DNA from: Burkholderiaceae bacterium
GTDB lineage: Bacteria > Pseudomonadota > Gammaproteobacteria > Burkholderiales > Burkholderiaceae_B
Direction: 5' to 3'
DNA length: 64,000 nt
NCBI GenBank assembly: GCA_021208885.1
Contig: JAJOJF010000031.1
Location: forward strand, 1-64,000
A program made the position numbers and the translations under genes. The first letter of the stretch is position 1. Every line of letters starts with the position of its first letter. Below, piece by piece: positions 1-8,017 of this stretch. A model generated the notes under the pieces. The model saw only the letters and a list, made by a program, of their open reading frames with translations. It ran no database searches and was not told the DNA's origin.

Positions 1-28
1 CAGCAAGCCCGAGTGCTTCAAATGACAT
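1..28 (-). CDS. Start of a probable RhlE-type DEAD-box RNA helicase (partial)
   Basis: Only the first nine codons lie in the window, reading MSFEALGLA on the minus strand from an ATG at 28. Just upstream (29-40) is a purine-rich ribosome binding site, AAAGGAAAG, at good spacing. The opening MSF-x-x-LGL is typical of RhlE-family ATP-dependent RNA helicases, where it precedes the Q motif. The start signal is seen; the family is inferred from very little sequence, so another protein is possible. Confidence 0.45.
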
Positions 29-208
29 CTTCTTTCCTTTGAATCGTGCCGACCGGGACAACCGAACGCTTGCAAGGGCCTTGTCAGCCGCGAAAGGAAA
101 GAGGGTCAGGGAGCGATTAAAAATTAACGTGAGGGCGAAGTGTAGTCTATTTCCCGATACAAAGCTAGTAGAAACCCTGATCGCATGAGTTGCCGTCAGT
201 TTTTTGCA

Positions 209-496
209 TCAGCTTTTGCGTTTTAAGTCGCGGTAGACATTCTCGTGAGCCCCGAGTAGCAACAGATGGCGAGTTTGTGGGTCGAACTCGTGGGCCAGCA
301 GGGTTTCCTGAGATTGAACCTTGAATTTGTAGACATACACACCGTTTAAGTCGTCTCGCTTCTGTGTGCCAAGTTCCGGGTTGTCGACGATCATTTGAAT
401 AGCATCATCAACCTTAACTTTCTGCTGATTATGGAGCTTTTTATAGGCACGAGCAAACACCGTGGATTGAATAACTCTAACTGCACTCTGAATCAT
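209..496 (-). CDS. RelE/ParE-family toxin of a type II toxin-antitoxin module
   Basis: This small basic protein of about 95 residues has the RelE/ParE fold pattern: an N-terminal helical part, a central NPELGTQKRDDL stretch and a C-terminal YKFKV...LLLGAHENVYRDLKR strand-helix region common in RelE/StbE toxins. Relatives are ribosome-dependent mRNA interferases or gyrase poisons; which applies cannot be told here. I choose the ATG at 496, which overlaps the antitoxin stop as TAATG, over a GTG six bases upstream, because this coupling is usual for antitoxin-toxin operons. The partner gene just upstream is frameshifted, so the toxin may lack a working antitoxin and may itself be weakened or silent. 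Confidence 0.75.
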   Translation of the reverse strand: MIQSAVRVIQSTVFARAYKKLHNQQKVKVDDAIQMIVDNPELGTQKRDDLNGVYVYKFKVQSQETLLAHEFDPQTRHLLLLGAHENVYRDLKRKS

Positions 497-734
497 TAGC
501 ACTTGCCCTGTGGCACGAATTTAGTGGCGAGTGCGGGTCCTTCGGCGCGTGCGACAAGCAGGTCACGAACAAATGCGATTGGCAAGTCAGGATTGTCAAC
601 GGCTTTGCCAACCATCGCCCAAAACTCTCGCTGGCCTGCAATGGTCCGACAATGGCGTGTGCATGCGCTTTGGCTTGCTCGTAGAGCTGATCATCGATGC
701 GTACAGGCATGCTCATGGCGTTCAGTAAATTCAT
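496..734 (-). pseudogene. ParD-like antitoxin gene, frameshifted
   Basis: From the ATG at 734 (or 716) the minus strand reads MSMPVRIDDQLYEQAKAHAHA, a typical antitoxin N-terminus for the ParD-like family. The frame then departs. In another frame the expected remainder continues as CRTIAGQREFWAMVGKA and further, ending with the stop that overlaps the toxin ATG at 496. The two halves join if one base is missing near 647-652, between the histidine-rich segment and the CRTIAG segment. Together they would give about 73-79 residues, normal for this family. Either the antitoxin is truncated in this genome or there is a one-base sequencing deletion. Confidence 0.7.
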
Positions 735-749
735 AGTGAAACAAAACGC

Positions 750-791
750 TACTATCGTAGTAAGAGCGAAGAAAAAGTCAACAAAAGTCAA
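750..791 (-). promoter_or_regulatory. Putative autoregulated promoter and operator of the toxin-antitoxin module
   Basis: On the minus strand a TTGACT box (781-776) is followed after 16 bases by TACGAT (759-754). This -10 element sits inside a perfect 5-bp inverted repeat, TACTA-TCG-TAGTA, at 750-762. A second TTGACT lies 10 bases upstream (791-786). A dyad over the -10 box, just upstream of the antitoxin start, is what autorepression by an antitoxin would use. The boxes and dyad are visible; the function is inferred. Confidence 0.45.
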
Positions 792-960
792 TTGTTGCCA
801 CCTTCAAGGCAACGCACGTCAATGCTTACTTAGCTGACGTGCTGAGGTGAAGTCTAGCTACAGCATTATCGTGCAGCAGAACTTGGCTCGCTATTGTGGC
901 TTCTGGGGTATGCAGACACTGCTGCGTCTTTCGCAACTCGGTGATTTCGTGTTGGTGATA

Positions 961-1704
961 TTACCAACGGACCGCCCGCAACCCCCGACCCTCCAACCAC
1001 TCGTTCGCCCGCCCAAAATGCCCACATCCCAGAAATGGCACCGGTGGTCGGCGAGCGGATAGCGGTGACGGGTGGTTGGCTGACAGAATCAAGTGTTGCC
1101 GGCCATGGGTTTGGATAAGTTCGGTTTTAGCTTGCGCATGCGCGCCCCAGAGCATGAATACAGTGGGTGTTTGTCGTTTGGCAACCGCTGAAATAATGGC
1201 ATCGGTAATCACCTGCCAACCGAGCTTGGCGTGCGATGCTGCTTGCCCGTCTCTGACGGTAAGCGATGTGTTCAAAAGCAACACGCCTTGCTCGGCCCAA
1301 CGGGAGAGGTCTGGGTCTGGCATTGGTCTGAGGCTATCTGTCTGTAGCAGGGGATCTTGCGAGATCTCAGCGAAGATATTGCGCAAGCTTGGTGGCGCCT
1401 TGCAGTGTGACCCTACAGAAAACGCCAAGCCTTGAGCCTGGTCTGGGCCATGATAAGGGTCTTGTCCAAGAATGACGACTTTGGCGTCATTCAGGTCCGT
1501 CAGGCGCAAGGCTCGCCAGGGGTCTTTTGGGTAGATCGTCGCCTTGGCCGCAAGCTCTGCCTTGATCGCCGCTACAGTGCGCGCGAGCTGCGTGCTCGCC
1601 GGTGGCTTAGACAGAATGGCCTGCCAGTGATCAGGCAAGCCATCGATGGCAAGTGCCGATAAATCAGTCAGTCGATTGGATGGTGAGTGATTTGTTTGAT
1701 TCAC
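961..1704 (-). CDS. ung: Uracil-DNA glycosylase, family 1
   Basis: Removes uracil from DNA by cleaving the N-glycosidic bond, starting base excision repair. The protein has 247 residues, normal for the family. Visible motifs are the water-activating loop GQDPYH (residues 80-85, catalytic Asp82), LLLNTS for uracil binding, and the DNA-intercalation loop HPSPLS (211-216, catalytic His211). The start is a GTG at 1704 overlapping the TGA of the upstream CitE-like gene, so the two are probably translationally coupled. It is the last gene of a compact run beginning at 5414. Confidence 0.95.
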   Translation of the reverse strand: MNQTNHSPSNRLTDLSALAIDGLPDHWQAILSKPPASTQLARTVAAIKAELAAKATIYPKDPWRALRLTDLNDAKVVILGQDPYHGPDQAQGLAFSVGSHCKAPPSLRNIFAEISQDPLLQTDSLRPMPDPDLSRWAEQGVLLLNTSLTVRDGQAASHAKLGWQVITDAIISAVAKRQTPTVFMLWGAHAQAKTELIQTHGRQHLILSANHPSPLSARRPPVPFLGCGHFGRANEWLEGRGLRAVRW

Positions 1705-2621
1705 TGTTTGTCGGATTGCAATGAGCCGCGGCGAGCCATCAGTGCTCGCAATGCTTCATCGCGTTCAATGAGCAGTTGCGCCTGCGCCACCACGGGTGCA
1801 TCGACCATGCGGCCTTCAAAGGTACATGTTGCCTGGTTGGCAGCACGGGCCTGCTCAAATGTTTCAATTAAAGCGCGCGCGCGCTCGACCGCGTTGGGGT
1901 TGGGGCTAAATGCCTCATTGGCCGCATCGACTTGAGACGGATGGATACAAAACGCGCCCTCGAACCCAAGGCGTGCGGCACGTTCAACGGTCTGTTTGAA
2001 CTTGTTCTGGTCCGCAAAATCTGCCACAGATCCCACAAACCCGATCGGCACAATGCCCGCTCTGCGACATGCCGCCACAGCCATGACATTAGGGATATAT
2101 AGACCATCAGGATCAACAGCCATGCGCATCGACACAGCCAAGTCTTCAGCACCCACAATCATGCCGTAAACACGGGGGTGTGCTTTGGCAATGTCATCCA
2201 TGTTGGCTAAGCCATCAGCGTCTTCGACCATGGCAATCAGTTGGGTGTGTCCAATTGGCAGGCCTCTTTCTTGTTCGACCTCAGCCAGCACTTCAGCCAC
2301 GGATCGAATAAACGAACCATCAGGCACTTTGGGCAGTGTCAGCGCTTTGATAGCCGGATGAACGCACGCCTCGAGGTCGCGCAGCAACAAACGCCAGGGG
2401 CGGTTAACGCGCACGATGACATCGAACCCGGCATTGGCGCAGGTCTGGGCAAGTTCGCCAATGCGTTCGCGCGTGGGCGCCTTCAAGTCAGGCGGGCAGG
2501 CATCTTCCAGATCCAGCTGAATCGCATCAGCACGGCGTTTAAGCGCACTTTGTAAAAACTTCTCGCTGTTGGCTGGCACGAACAGCATTGAGCGCCAAGT
2601 GACTTTTAAGGAGTGTGTCAT
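1701..2621 (-). CDS. HpcH/HpaI aldolase / citrate lyase beta-like (CitE family) protein
   Basis: A 306-residue TIM-barrel carbon-carbon lyase. It opens with RSMLFVPANSEKF and LDLEDA, the CitE signature, and contains MVEDADGL and GAEDLA with the acidic metal ligands. The C-terminal CIHPSQV-NEAF region fits stand-alone CitE-like enzymes that cleave or hydrolyse citramalyl-, malyl- or beta-methylmalyl-CoA. The exact substrate cannot be read from sequence. No citD or citF partner is nearby, so it is not part of a citrate lyase complex. It starts two bases after the HIT stop and overlaps ung, within the 5414-961 run. Confidence 0.85.
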   Translation of the reverse strand: MTHSLKVTWRSMLFVPANSEKFLQSALKRRADAIQLDLEDACPPDLKAPTRERIGELAQTCANAGFDVIVRVNRPWRLLLRDLEACVHPAIKALTLPKVPDGSFIRSVAEVLAEVEQERGLPIGHTQLIAMVEDADGLANMDDIAKAHPRVYGMIVGAEDLAVSMRMAVDPDGLYIPNVMAVAACRRAGIVPIGFVGSVADFADQNKFKQTVERAARLGFEGAFCIHPSQVDAANEAFSPNPNAVERARALIETFEQARAANQATCTFEGRMVDAPVVAQAQLLIERDEALRALMARRGSLQSDKQ

Positions 2622-2623
2622 GG

Positions 2624-3070
2624 TTAGTTCGTCAGGCGTTGAATCAATGCCTGATGATAATCGGTCAGCGCGCTCTGAACGTCAATACGTCGCTGCTCTG
2701 ACTCCCGGGTTTCTTGCCCCGGTGTCCAGACAGAAGCAGGGAATGCGACGTCATCACGCCAACGTGGAATGACATGCCAATGCAGATGAGGCACCTGGTT
2801 GCCCAGGCTGGCAAGGTTTATTTTGTGGGGCATTAGGGTTTGGCGCATCACTTCTTCCACGGCAAAGACGACATCCATGAGCTTACGTCTTTGATCGACA
2901 GTCAGGTCAGTCATTTCCGCGACGTGGGTTAGCCAGATAATGCGCGTGAATCCAGGAAATGCCGCGTCCTGTGCATCAATAACAATCCATTGTTCGGTTC
3001 GCAGTAACTCGCCTGGCAATGGATTGACGCACAAAGGGCAGAGGCGTTTTGTTGGGCCTGACTCAGTCAT
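2624..3070 (-). CDS. HIT-family nucleotide hydrolase/transferase
   Basis: A histidine-triad protein of about 148 residues. The active-site motif HLHWHVIPR (H-x-H-x-H-x-x) is visible in the middle, with CPLC near the N-terminus, a Cys pair often seen in Ap4A-hydrolase-like HIT proteins. Such enzymes hydrolyse dinucleoside polyphosphates or nucleoside phosphoramidates. The start is one of three consecutive ATGs (3076-3068) lying within the end of the polyphosphate phosphotransferase gene; I use the last. An upstream in-frame start would only lengthen the overlap. Its place right after a polyphosphate:AMP phosphotransferase fits nucleotide salvage. Confidence 0.88.
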   Translation of the reverse strand: MTESGPTKRLCPLCVNPLPGELLRTEQWIVIDAQDAAFPGFTRIIWLTHVAEMTDLTVDQRRKLMDVVFAVEEVMRQTLMPHKINLASLGNQVPHLHWHVIPRWRDDVAFPASVWTPGQETRESEQRRIDVQSALTDYHQALIQRLTN

Positions 3071-4547
3071 CATCATCGATGGCCTGCTCAATCCGCTTGA
3101 CCAACTGTTTGAGTACTTCGATGCGAGCATGACGTTTGTCGTTGGCAGGAATCAGGTGCCAGCCAGCGTGGCTGGTGTCAGTATGCACCAGCATATCAGC
3201 GGCTGCGTTTTCATAGGATTTCCATTTGCGGCGGTTGCGCCAGTCTTCTGAAGTCAGCTTGTACTGTTTGTAGGGATGTGCCTCGCGCTCTTTGAAACGC
3301 TTTAATTGTTCATCGGGCGTGATCGCCAGCCAGAACTTCACCACCAGCACGCCATCGTGGGTGAGTTGCTGTTCAAAGCCGTTTATTTCAGCATAAGCAC
3401 GCCGCCAGACTGATGGTGGAATCAGTTTTTCGACGCGTTCGACCAGCACACGTCCATACCAAGACCGATCAAATATTGAAATCCGGCCAAGTCTGGGCAC
3501 ATGGCGCCAGAAACGCCAGAGGTAAGGGCGGTCAAGCTCAAAAGGCTTGGGTGCGGCTACGGGCATGATGTCGTATTGCCGAGCATCGATGGCCTGAGTG
3601 ATGCGGCGAATCGTGCCCCCCTTGCCAGCTGCGTCTGAACCCTCGAATACGACCATTAGCGCGTGTTTTTGCAAGAATGCTTTGCTGCGCACCAGTTTAG
3701 CCAGGCGGTTTTGCCAATCAAGCAGCTCCGTCTGATAGTTGTCCTTGTCAATCTGAGCGCTGTAGTCCAGTTCTGTGAGAGGGTTACGCTGACGTTTAAG
3801 TGTGGGTAGCACCGCTGGGTCGTGTAAGGGCGGCACACGCACTGATCGATTTTGCAGGGCTTGCAATACGGCTTGCCCTGTGCGGACCATACGCATGTTC
3901 TCGTCTGCTGCGGGAATGATGACCCAGGGCGCGTGGGCTGAGTCGGTCGACTCAATGATTCGTTGTGCAGCTTGTCGCAGTCGCTTGAACCGCTTGGGCA
4001 CATCGTGGTCTTCGGGAGCCACTTTCCAAGCTGTTGATGGGTTTTCTAGTAGCGTCTGCATGCGCGCACGTTGCGCTTTCTTTGACAGGTGAAACCAGAG
4101 TTTGATGACTTGTACGCCATTGGCAACCAAGTCAGCTTCGTAGCGCCTGGCCGCCAGTATCAGATCTTCAAGCACGTCAGGGTCAGGGCGTTTTTTTAGA
4201 GCCTCTTCCATCAAGGGCGCATAGCCAGAACCAAATACAATGCCAATTTCACCCTTGGCAGGCAGCGCCCGCCAGAATCGATATTGGCGAGGGTAGATGC
4301 GATCTTGCTCGGTAGGGCGAGTAAACGCCATGGTGTGGATGTGGCGGGCATCCATCCAGTCATTGAGCAAATTGATCGTGTCACCCTTGCCAGCGCCATC
4401 AATGCCGCCAATCAAAATCAACAGTGCCCGATCCTTGTTCTCGAGGAACTTGTACTGCTCACGCAGCAGCCGCGTGCGCAGTTGCGGGATCAGGCGCTTG
4501 GCCTCGTTGTCGGAAAGAGATGGGTCAGACTCGGCCAGTTCAAACAT
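3063..4547 (-). CDS. pap: Polyphosphate:AMP phosphotransferase (two-domain PPK2)
   Basis: A 494-residue protein of two fused PPK2 domains, the architecture of class II PPK2 enzymes that phosphorylate AMP to ADP with polyphosphate. The Walker A motifs are GGIDGAGKGDT (residues 47-57) and EGSDAAGKGGT (302-312). The second domain keeps the Walker B segment FDRSWYGRVLVER (about 359-371). The equivalent position in the first domain reads FGSGYAPLMEE, without that aspartate, so the N-terminal half may be structural or less active; this is inference. The gene follows the hydrolase gene by 9 bases and overlaps the HIT gene. Confidence 0.92.
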   Translation of the reverse strand: MFELAESDPSLSDNEAKRLIPQLRTRLLREQYKFLENKDRALLILIGGIDGAGKGDTINLLNDWMDARHIHTMAFTRPTEQDRIYPRQYRFWRALPAKGEIGIVFGSGYAPLMEEALKKRPDPDVLEDLILAARRYEADLVANGVQVIKLWFHLSKKAQRARMQTLLENPSTAWKVAPEDHDVPKRFKRLRQAAQRIIESTDSAHAPWVIIPAADENMRMVRTGQAVLQALQNRSVRVPPLHDPAVLPTLKRQRNPLTELDYSAQIDKDNYQTELLDWQNRLAKLVRSKAFLQKHALMVVFEGSDAAGKGGTIRRITQAIDARQYDIMPVAAPKPFELDRPYLWRFWRHVPRLGRISIFDRSWYGRVLVERVEKLIPPSVWRRAYAEINGFEQQLTHDGVLVVKFWLAITPDEQLKRFKEREAHPYKQYKLTSEDWRNRRKWKSYENAAADMLVHTDTSHAGWHLIPANDKRHARIEVLKQLVKRIEQAIDDDD

Positions 4548-4556
4548 GCAATAGGG

Positions 4557-5414
4557 CTACACCGCGTTTAGAGGGATTTTCAGATAGCTTACGCCATTAT
4601 CCTCTGCGGGGGGAAGCGCACCGGCACGAATGTTCACCTGAATCGAGGGCAACAAAAGCGTGGGCATGGCCAAGGTGGCATCACGGGTGCTGCGCATCTT
4701 GACGAAATCTGCTTCTGAGACGCCGTCATGCAGGTGAATATTTTTCTCACGCTCTTCGGCAACCGTCGTTTCACAACGCACCTCACGACCAGCGGGCGGA
4801 TAGTCGTGGCACATCATGAGCTTGGTCTCGGGCGGCAAGGCTAGGATGCGCTTGACCGACGCATACAGTGTGTTGGCATTGCCACCCGGGAAGTCGCAAC
4901 GGGCTGAACCGACATCGGGCATAAATAGCGTGTCACCAACAAACACCGTGTCACCGTTGACCACATAAGCCATGTCAGCAGGTGTGTGGCCTGGTACATG
5001 CCACGCTTGCGCCTCGATGTCGCCAATCTTGAATGTCTCATCGGCTTTGAATAAATGATCGAACTGCGAGCCGTCCAGTTGAAACTCGGGCTCGAGGTTA
5101 AAGATCTTTTTAAACACGCCTTGAACGGTCTTGATCGCTTCGCCGATGGCGATCTTGCCGCCCAACTCGCGCTTCAGATAAGGGGCAGCTGATAGATGAT
5201 CGGCATGGGCGTGGGTCTCAAGCAACCACTCGGTCTTGAGATTGTTGGTCTTGACGAACTCGATCACGGCATCGGCGCCTGCCGTGTTCGTGCGGCCTGA
5301 CTTTGGGTCGTAGTTCAGCACAGAGTCGATGATGGCGCAGGCGCTGCCGGGACCATTGTCAACGACGTAGGTGAAGGTAGAGGTGTCATTGTCAAAAAAC
5401 GGTTGAACGCGCAT
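4557..5414 (-). CDS. blh: MBL-fold hydrolase, Blh/ETHE1-like persulfide dioxygenase candidate
   Basis: A 285-residue metallo-beta-lactamase-fold protein with THAHADHL (His68, His70, Asp72, His73) and HVPGHTPADM further on. The overall pattern matches the Blh/ETHE1 branch, non-haem iron enzymes that oxidise glutathione persulfide to sulfite. The gene is divergent from a BigR/SqrR-type repressor, the partner that controls blh in Xylella and Agrobacterium. A GGAG ribosome site lies at 5423-5426 before the ATG. It heads the minus-strand run towards ung. The fold is certain, the sulfur substrate is inferred from family and neighbours. Confidence 0.85.
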   Translation of the reverse strand: MRVQPFFDNDTSTFTYVVDNGPGSACAIIDSVLNYDPKSGRTNTAGADAVIEFVKTNNLKTEWLLETHAHADHLSAAPYLKRELGGKIAIGEAIKTVQGVFKKIFNLEPEFQLDGSQFDHLFKADETFKIGDIEAQAWHVPGHTPADMAYVVNGDTVFVGDTLFMPDVGSARCDFPGGNANTLYASVKRILALPPETKLMMCHDYPPAGREVRCETTVAEEREKNIHLHDGVSEADFVKMRSTRDATLAMPTLLLPSIQVNIRAGALPPAEDNGVSYLKIPLNAV

Positions 5415-5440
5415 CTTAATGCTCCATATAAAAATCAGCT

Positions 5441-5488
5441 ATATGTTTATTATATTGATTAATAGTTTATTTACAAATATAATATCCT
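5441..5488. promoter_or_regulatory. Overlapping divergent promoters and AT-rich operator between blh and bigR
   Basis: Plus strand: TTGATT (5455-5460), 17 bases, then a perfect TATAAT (5478-5483) facing bigR. Minus strand: TTTGTA (5477-5472), 17 bases, then TATAAT (5454-5449) facing blh. The two promoters occupy the same DNA. A dyad with TATTA and TAATA arms (5448-5464) covers the -10 of one and the -35 of the other. BigR-family repressors bind AT-rich dyads in exactly this arrangement, so one bound repressor could shut both directions. The boxes are seen; repression is inferred. Confidence 0.6.
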
Positions 5489-5511
5489 CATTACACTCAT
5501 AGAGAATAGCC

Positions 5512-5841
5512 ATGAATGCCGTCACGTTGACGCCTTCAACTGTAAAAGAGCTAAGAACCTCGGCCGGTAAAGCCTGTGCCTTGCTTAAGACAATGGCCAA
5601 TGAAGATCGTTTGATGCTTTTATGCCATTTGATCGATACCGAGTTAAATGTCGGTGAGTTAGAGTCCCTAACCGGGATTCGGCAGCCTACGCTGTCCCAG
5701 CAACTTGGTGTATTGCGCGATGAGAAATTAGTTGCCACTCGTCGCGAGGGCAAGTACATCTATTACAAGCTCGCAAGCCCAGCGGTGTTGCTGATGATGC
5801 AAACGCTATATGGACTGTATTGCGGCAATTCTAAATCCTGA
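5512..5841 (+). CDS. bigR: BigR/SqrR-type ArsR-family persulfide-sensing repressor
   Basis: A 109-residue winged-helix repressor of the ArsR family, with the recognition region IRQPTLSQQLGVLRDEKLV and wing RREGKYIYYKL. Only two cysteines are present, Cys38 and Cys104, matching in position and spacing the redox pair of BigR (Cys42/Cys108) and SqrR (Cys41/Cys107) that forms a di- or polysulfide link when cells meet sulfide. There are no ArsR-type metal-binding CxC residues. It is divergent from blh and followed by a DUF2892 gene often found in sulfide-response clusters. Confidence 0.85.
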   Translation: MNAVTLTPSTVKELRTSAGKACALLKTMANEDRLMLLCHLIDTELNVGELESLTGIRQPTLSQQLGVLRDEKLVATRREGKYIYYKLASPAVLLMMQTLYGLYCGNSKS

Positions 5842-5878
5842 GCATAGTCGCGCAGCACCATTTTTTAGGAGCATGACC

Positions 5879-6070
5879 ATGAAAGTAAATGTTGGTGGTA
5901 TTGATCGCATTCTCAGAATTGTTGTGGGCATCGCACTGATTGCTTTAACGCTAACCGGCACGATCGGTGTCTGGGGCTGGATCGGCGTGCTGCCGCTGGC
6001 CACGGGCTTGTTCCGAATTTGCCCGGCTTATTCGTTAATTGGTGTTAATACCTGCCCGATGAAGAAGTAA
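5879..6070 (+). CDS. DUF2892 inner membrane protein (YgaP-tail-like)
   Basis: A 63-residue protein with two predicted membrane helices (IVVGIALIALTLTG and GWIGVLPLATGLFRI) and the closing CPAYSLIGVNTC typical of DUF2892, also found as the membrane tail of YgaP rhodaneses. The ATG at 5879 has an AGGA site 8 bases upstream; the ATG at 5873 would be too close. The gene lies 37 bases after bigR. The domain's association with persulfide and sulfide clusters suggests a sulfur-related role, but its molecular function is unknown. A strong terminator follows. Confidence 0.82.
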   Translation: MKVNVGGIDRILRIVVGIALIALTLTGTIGVWGWIGVLPLATGLFRICPAYSLIGVNTCPMKK

Positions 6071-6093
6071 CGGGTAATCAGTAAGCTACTGCA

Positions 6094-6143
6094 ACAAAGC
6101 ACGAGGGTCAGCAGAACACATTCAGCTGACCCTCGTGCTTTGT
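6094..6143 (+). terminator. Strong hairpin terminator after the bigR-DUF2892 pair
   Basis: A perfect 19-bp inverted repeat (arms 6094-6112 and 6125-6143, 12-base loop) followed by a T-rich stretch, CTTTATT, on the plus strand. It lies between the ends of DUF2892 and trpC. The T-run favours plus-strand termination; the same stem could also slow transcripts coming out of trpC. Confidence 0.8.
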
Positions 6144-6174
6144 CTTTATTGCCGAATATAGCGGCTGCACTGAT

Positions 6175-6963
6175 TCAGAAAAACAACTCAGCCAATGCCG
6201 TGCCTGGGTCAGGTGCTCGCATAAAGGCCTCACCCACCAGAAACGCGTTCACACCATGGTCACGCATGAGCTTGACGTCTTCGCGCGCCAGGATGCCACT
6301 CTCGGTGACAACTCGTTTGCCAGCAGGAATCTGGTCTAGCAGACCGAGTGTTGTATCTAGCGAGACGTCGAAGGTTTTAAGGTTGCGGTTGTTGATGCCA
6401 AGCAGGTTGGTCTTTAATGTCAGAGCCTGTTCAAGTTCCTCTGCGTTATGAACTTCCACCAGAACATCGAGTGACAACTCGATTGCGCAGGCTTCAAGTT
6501 CTTGCATGCGGTGCGTTTCCAAGGCTGCAGCAATCAGGAGAATGCAATCTGCACCCATGGCGCGAGCGGAGATAACCTGATACGGATCGATCATGAAATC
6601 CTTGCGCAGGACGGGCAGCGTGCAAGCCGCACGCGCCTGACGCAAGTAATCGTGTGAGCCCTGAAAGAACTTCACGTCAGTCAGTACGGACAAGCAGGTG
6701 GCACCGCCAGCGGCGTAAGAGGCTGCAATCTGGGCCGGCTGAAAATCTTCACGGATCACGCCCTTCGAAGGCGATGCTTTTTTGATTTCAGCAATGACAG
6801 CCGGTTTGCCACTGGCAATTTTGTCTTCAATGGCTGCCACAAATCCACGCAAGTCCTGACGAGCTTTTGCTTCACGCAAGAGGTCAGCTTCGCTACGCAG
6901 TTGGCGCGCGGCTTTAATCTGTTCGGCTTTAACAGCCAGAATTTCGTCGAGAATGTTGCTCAT
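6175..6963 (-). CDS. trpC: Indole-3-glycerol phosphate synthase
   Basis: Converts CdRP to indole-3-glycerol phosphate in tryptophan synthesis. At 262 residues it is the single-domain TrpC, not the E. coli TrpC-TrpF fusion. The TIM-barrel signature [13 protein letters not shown] (residues 56-68) holds the catalytic lysine, and [11 protein letters not shown] and VTESGI follow. The ATG at 6963 overlaps the trpD stop. It is the last gene of the trpE-G-D-C run; trpF, trpB and trpA are not in this window. Confidence 0.96.
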   Translation of the reverse strand: MSNILDEILAVKAEQIKAARQLRSEADLLREAKARQDLRGFVAAIEDKIASGKPAVIAEIKKASPSKGVIREDFQPAQIAASYAAGGATCLSVLTDVKFFQGSHDYLRQARAACTLPVLRKDFMIDPYQVISARAMGADCILLIAAALETHRMQELEACAIELSLDVLVEVHNAEELEQALTLKTNLLGINNRNLKTFDVSLDTTLGLLDQIPAGKRVVTESGILAREDVKLMRDHGVNAFLVGEAFMRAPDPGTALAELFF

Positions 6964-7991
6964 GCCGCCAATTTCCTTGTCAGCGCACAGAATTGTTCGA
7001 GTTTGTCACGTGCGGCACCGCTGGCAATCAGTTCAAACGCTTGTTTGATGCCATCAGCCATGCTACCAGCACGGTTACCCGCATAAATTGCAAGGCCCGC
7101 ATTGTAGGCCACGATATCGCGCGCAGGCCCTGCGGTGTTATTCAGAGCTTCGAGCACAAAGGCCTTGGACTCGTCCTTGGAAGCCACCCTTATGCTGCGG
7201 TTGGACACCATGCTCAACCCAAAGTCTTCTGGGTGGATTTCGTATTCATGAATTTCGCCGTCTTTTAGTTCTCCCACCATGGTGGCAGCACCCAGCGAGG
7301 CCTCATCCATACCGTCAAGACCATGCACAATCAATACATGGCGCGAACCCAGGGACTGCAATACCCGAACCTGAATGCCTACGAGATCAGCGTGAAACAC
7401 GCCCATCATCTGGTTTTTGGCGCCGGCTGGATTGGTCAGTGGCCCAAGGATGTTGAACATGGTGCGCACGCCGAGCTCCTTGCGGATCGGAGCGACGTGC
7501 TTCATAGCGCTGTGGTGTGCTTGAGCGAACATAAAGCCAATCCCGATCTCCGAGATGCATTGCGCGACTTGTTCGGGCGTCAGATCAACGCGGCCTCCAA
7601 GCGCTTCAATGATGTCCACACTGCCACTCGGTGAAGACGCACTGCGACCCCCATGTTTGGCCACTGGCACGCCAGCTGCAGCGGCAACAAACATCGCAGT
7701 CGTTGAGATATTGAAAGTGCTCGAGCCATCGCCGCCCGTGCCGCAAAGGTCGAGCAAGTCAGCTGAATTCGATGTTTGCACCGGCGTAGCGAATTCACGC
7801 ATCACCGTGGCTGCCGCCGTGATTTCTCCGATGGTTTCTTTTTTTACGCGCAAGCCCATGATTAGTGCGGCTGCCATTGTGGGTGACATTTCACCGCGCA
7901 TCAACGTGCGCATCAAATGCAGCATTTCATCGTGAAATATCTCTCGATGCTCAATGCAACGCAAGAGGGCTTCACTGGCTGTGATGGTCAT
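6960..7991 (-). CDS. trpD: Anthranilate phosphoribosyltransferase
   Basis: Transfers the phosphoribosyl group of PRPP to anthranilate. It has 343 residues, the usual length. The PRPP-binding motif [16 protein letters not shown] is at residues 83-98, and [13 protein letters not shown] and [16 protein letters not shown] are also present. It overlaps trpC by four bases and starts 26 bases after the trpG stop, so the three genes are probably one transcript. Confidence 0.96.
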   Translation of the reverse strand: MTITASEALLRCIEHREIFHDEMLHLMRTLMRGEMSPTMAAALIMGLRVKKETIGEITAAATVMREFATPVQTSNSADLLDLCGTGGDGSSTFNISTTAMFVAAAAGVPVAKHGGRSASSPSGSVDIIEALGGRVDLTPEQVAQCISEIGIGFMFAQAHHSAMKHVAPIRKELGVRTMFNILGPLTNPAGAKNQMMGVFHADLVGIQVRVLQSLGSRHVLIVHGLDGMDEASLGAATMVGELKDGEIHEYEIHPEDFGLSMVSNRSIRVASKDESKAFVLEALNNTAGPARDIVAYNAGLAIYAGNRAGSMADGIKQAFELIASGAARDKLEQFCALTRKLAA

Positions 7992-8017
7992 CTTTGTCTC
8001 CGTATCTTTATCGGGGC

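Noticed and set aside
847..1062. Plus-strand open frame of 71 codons downstream of ung
   Set aside because: No family likeness, weak start, and the second half lies antisense to the conserved end of ung.
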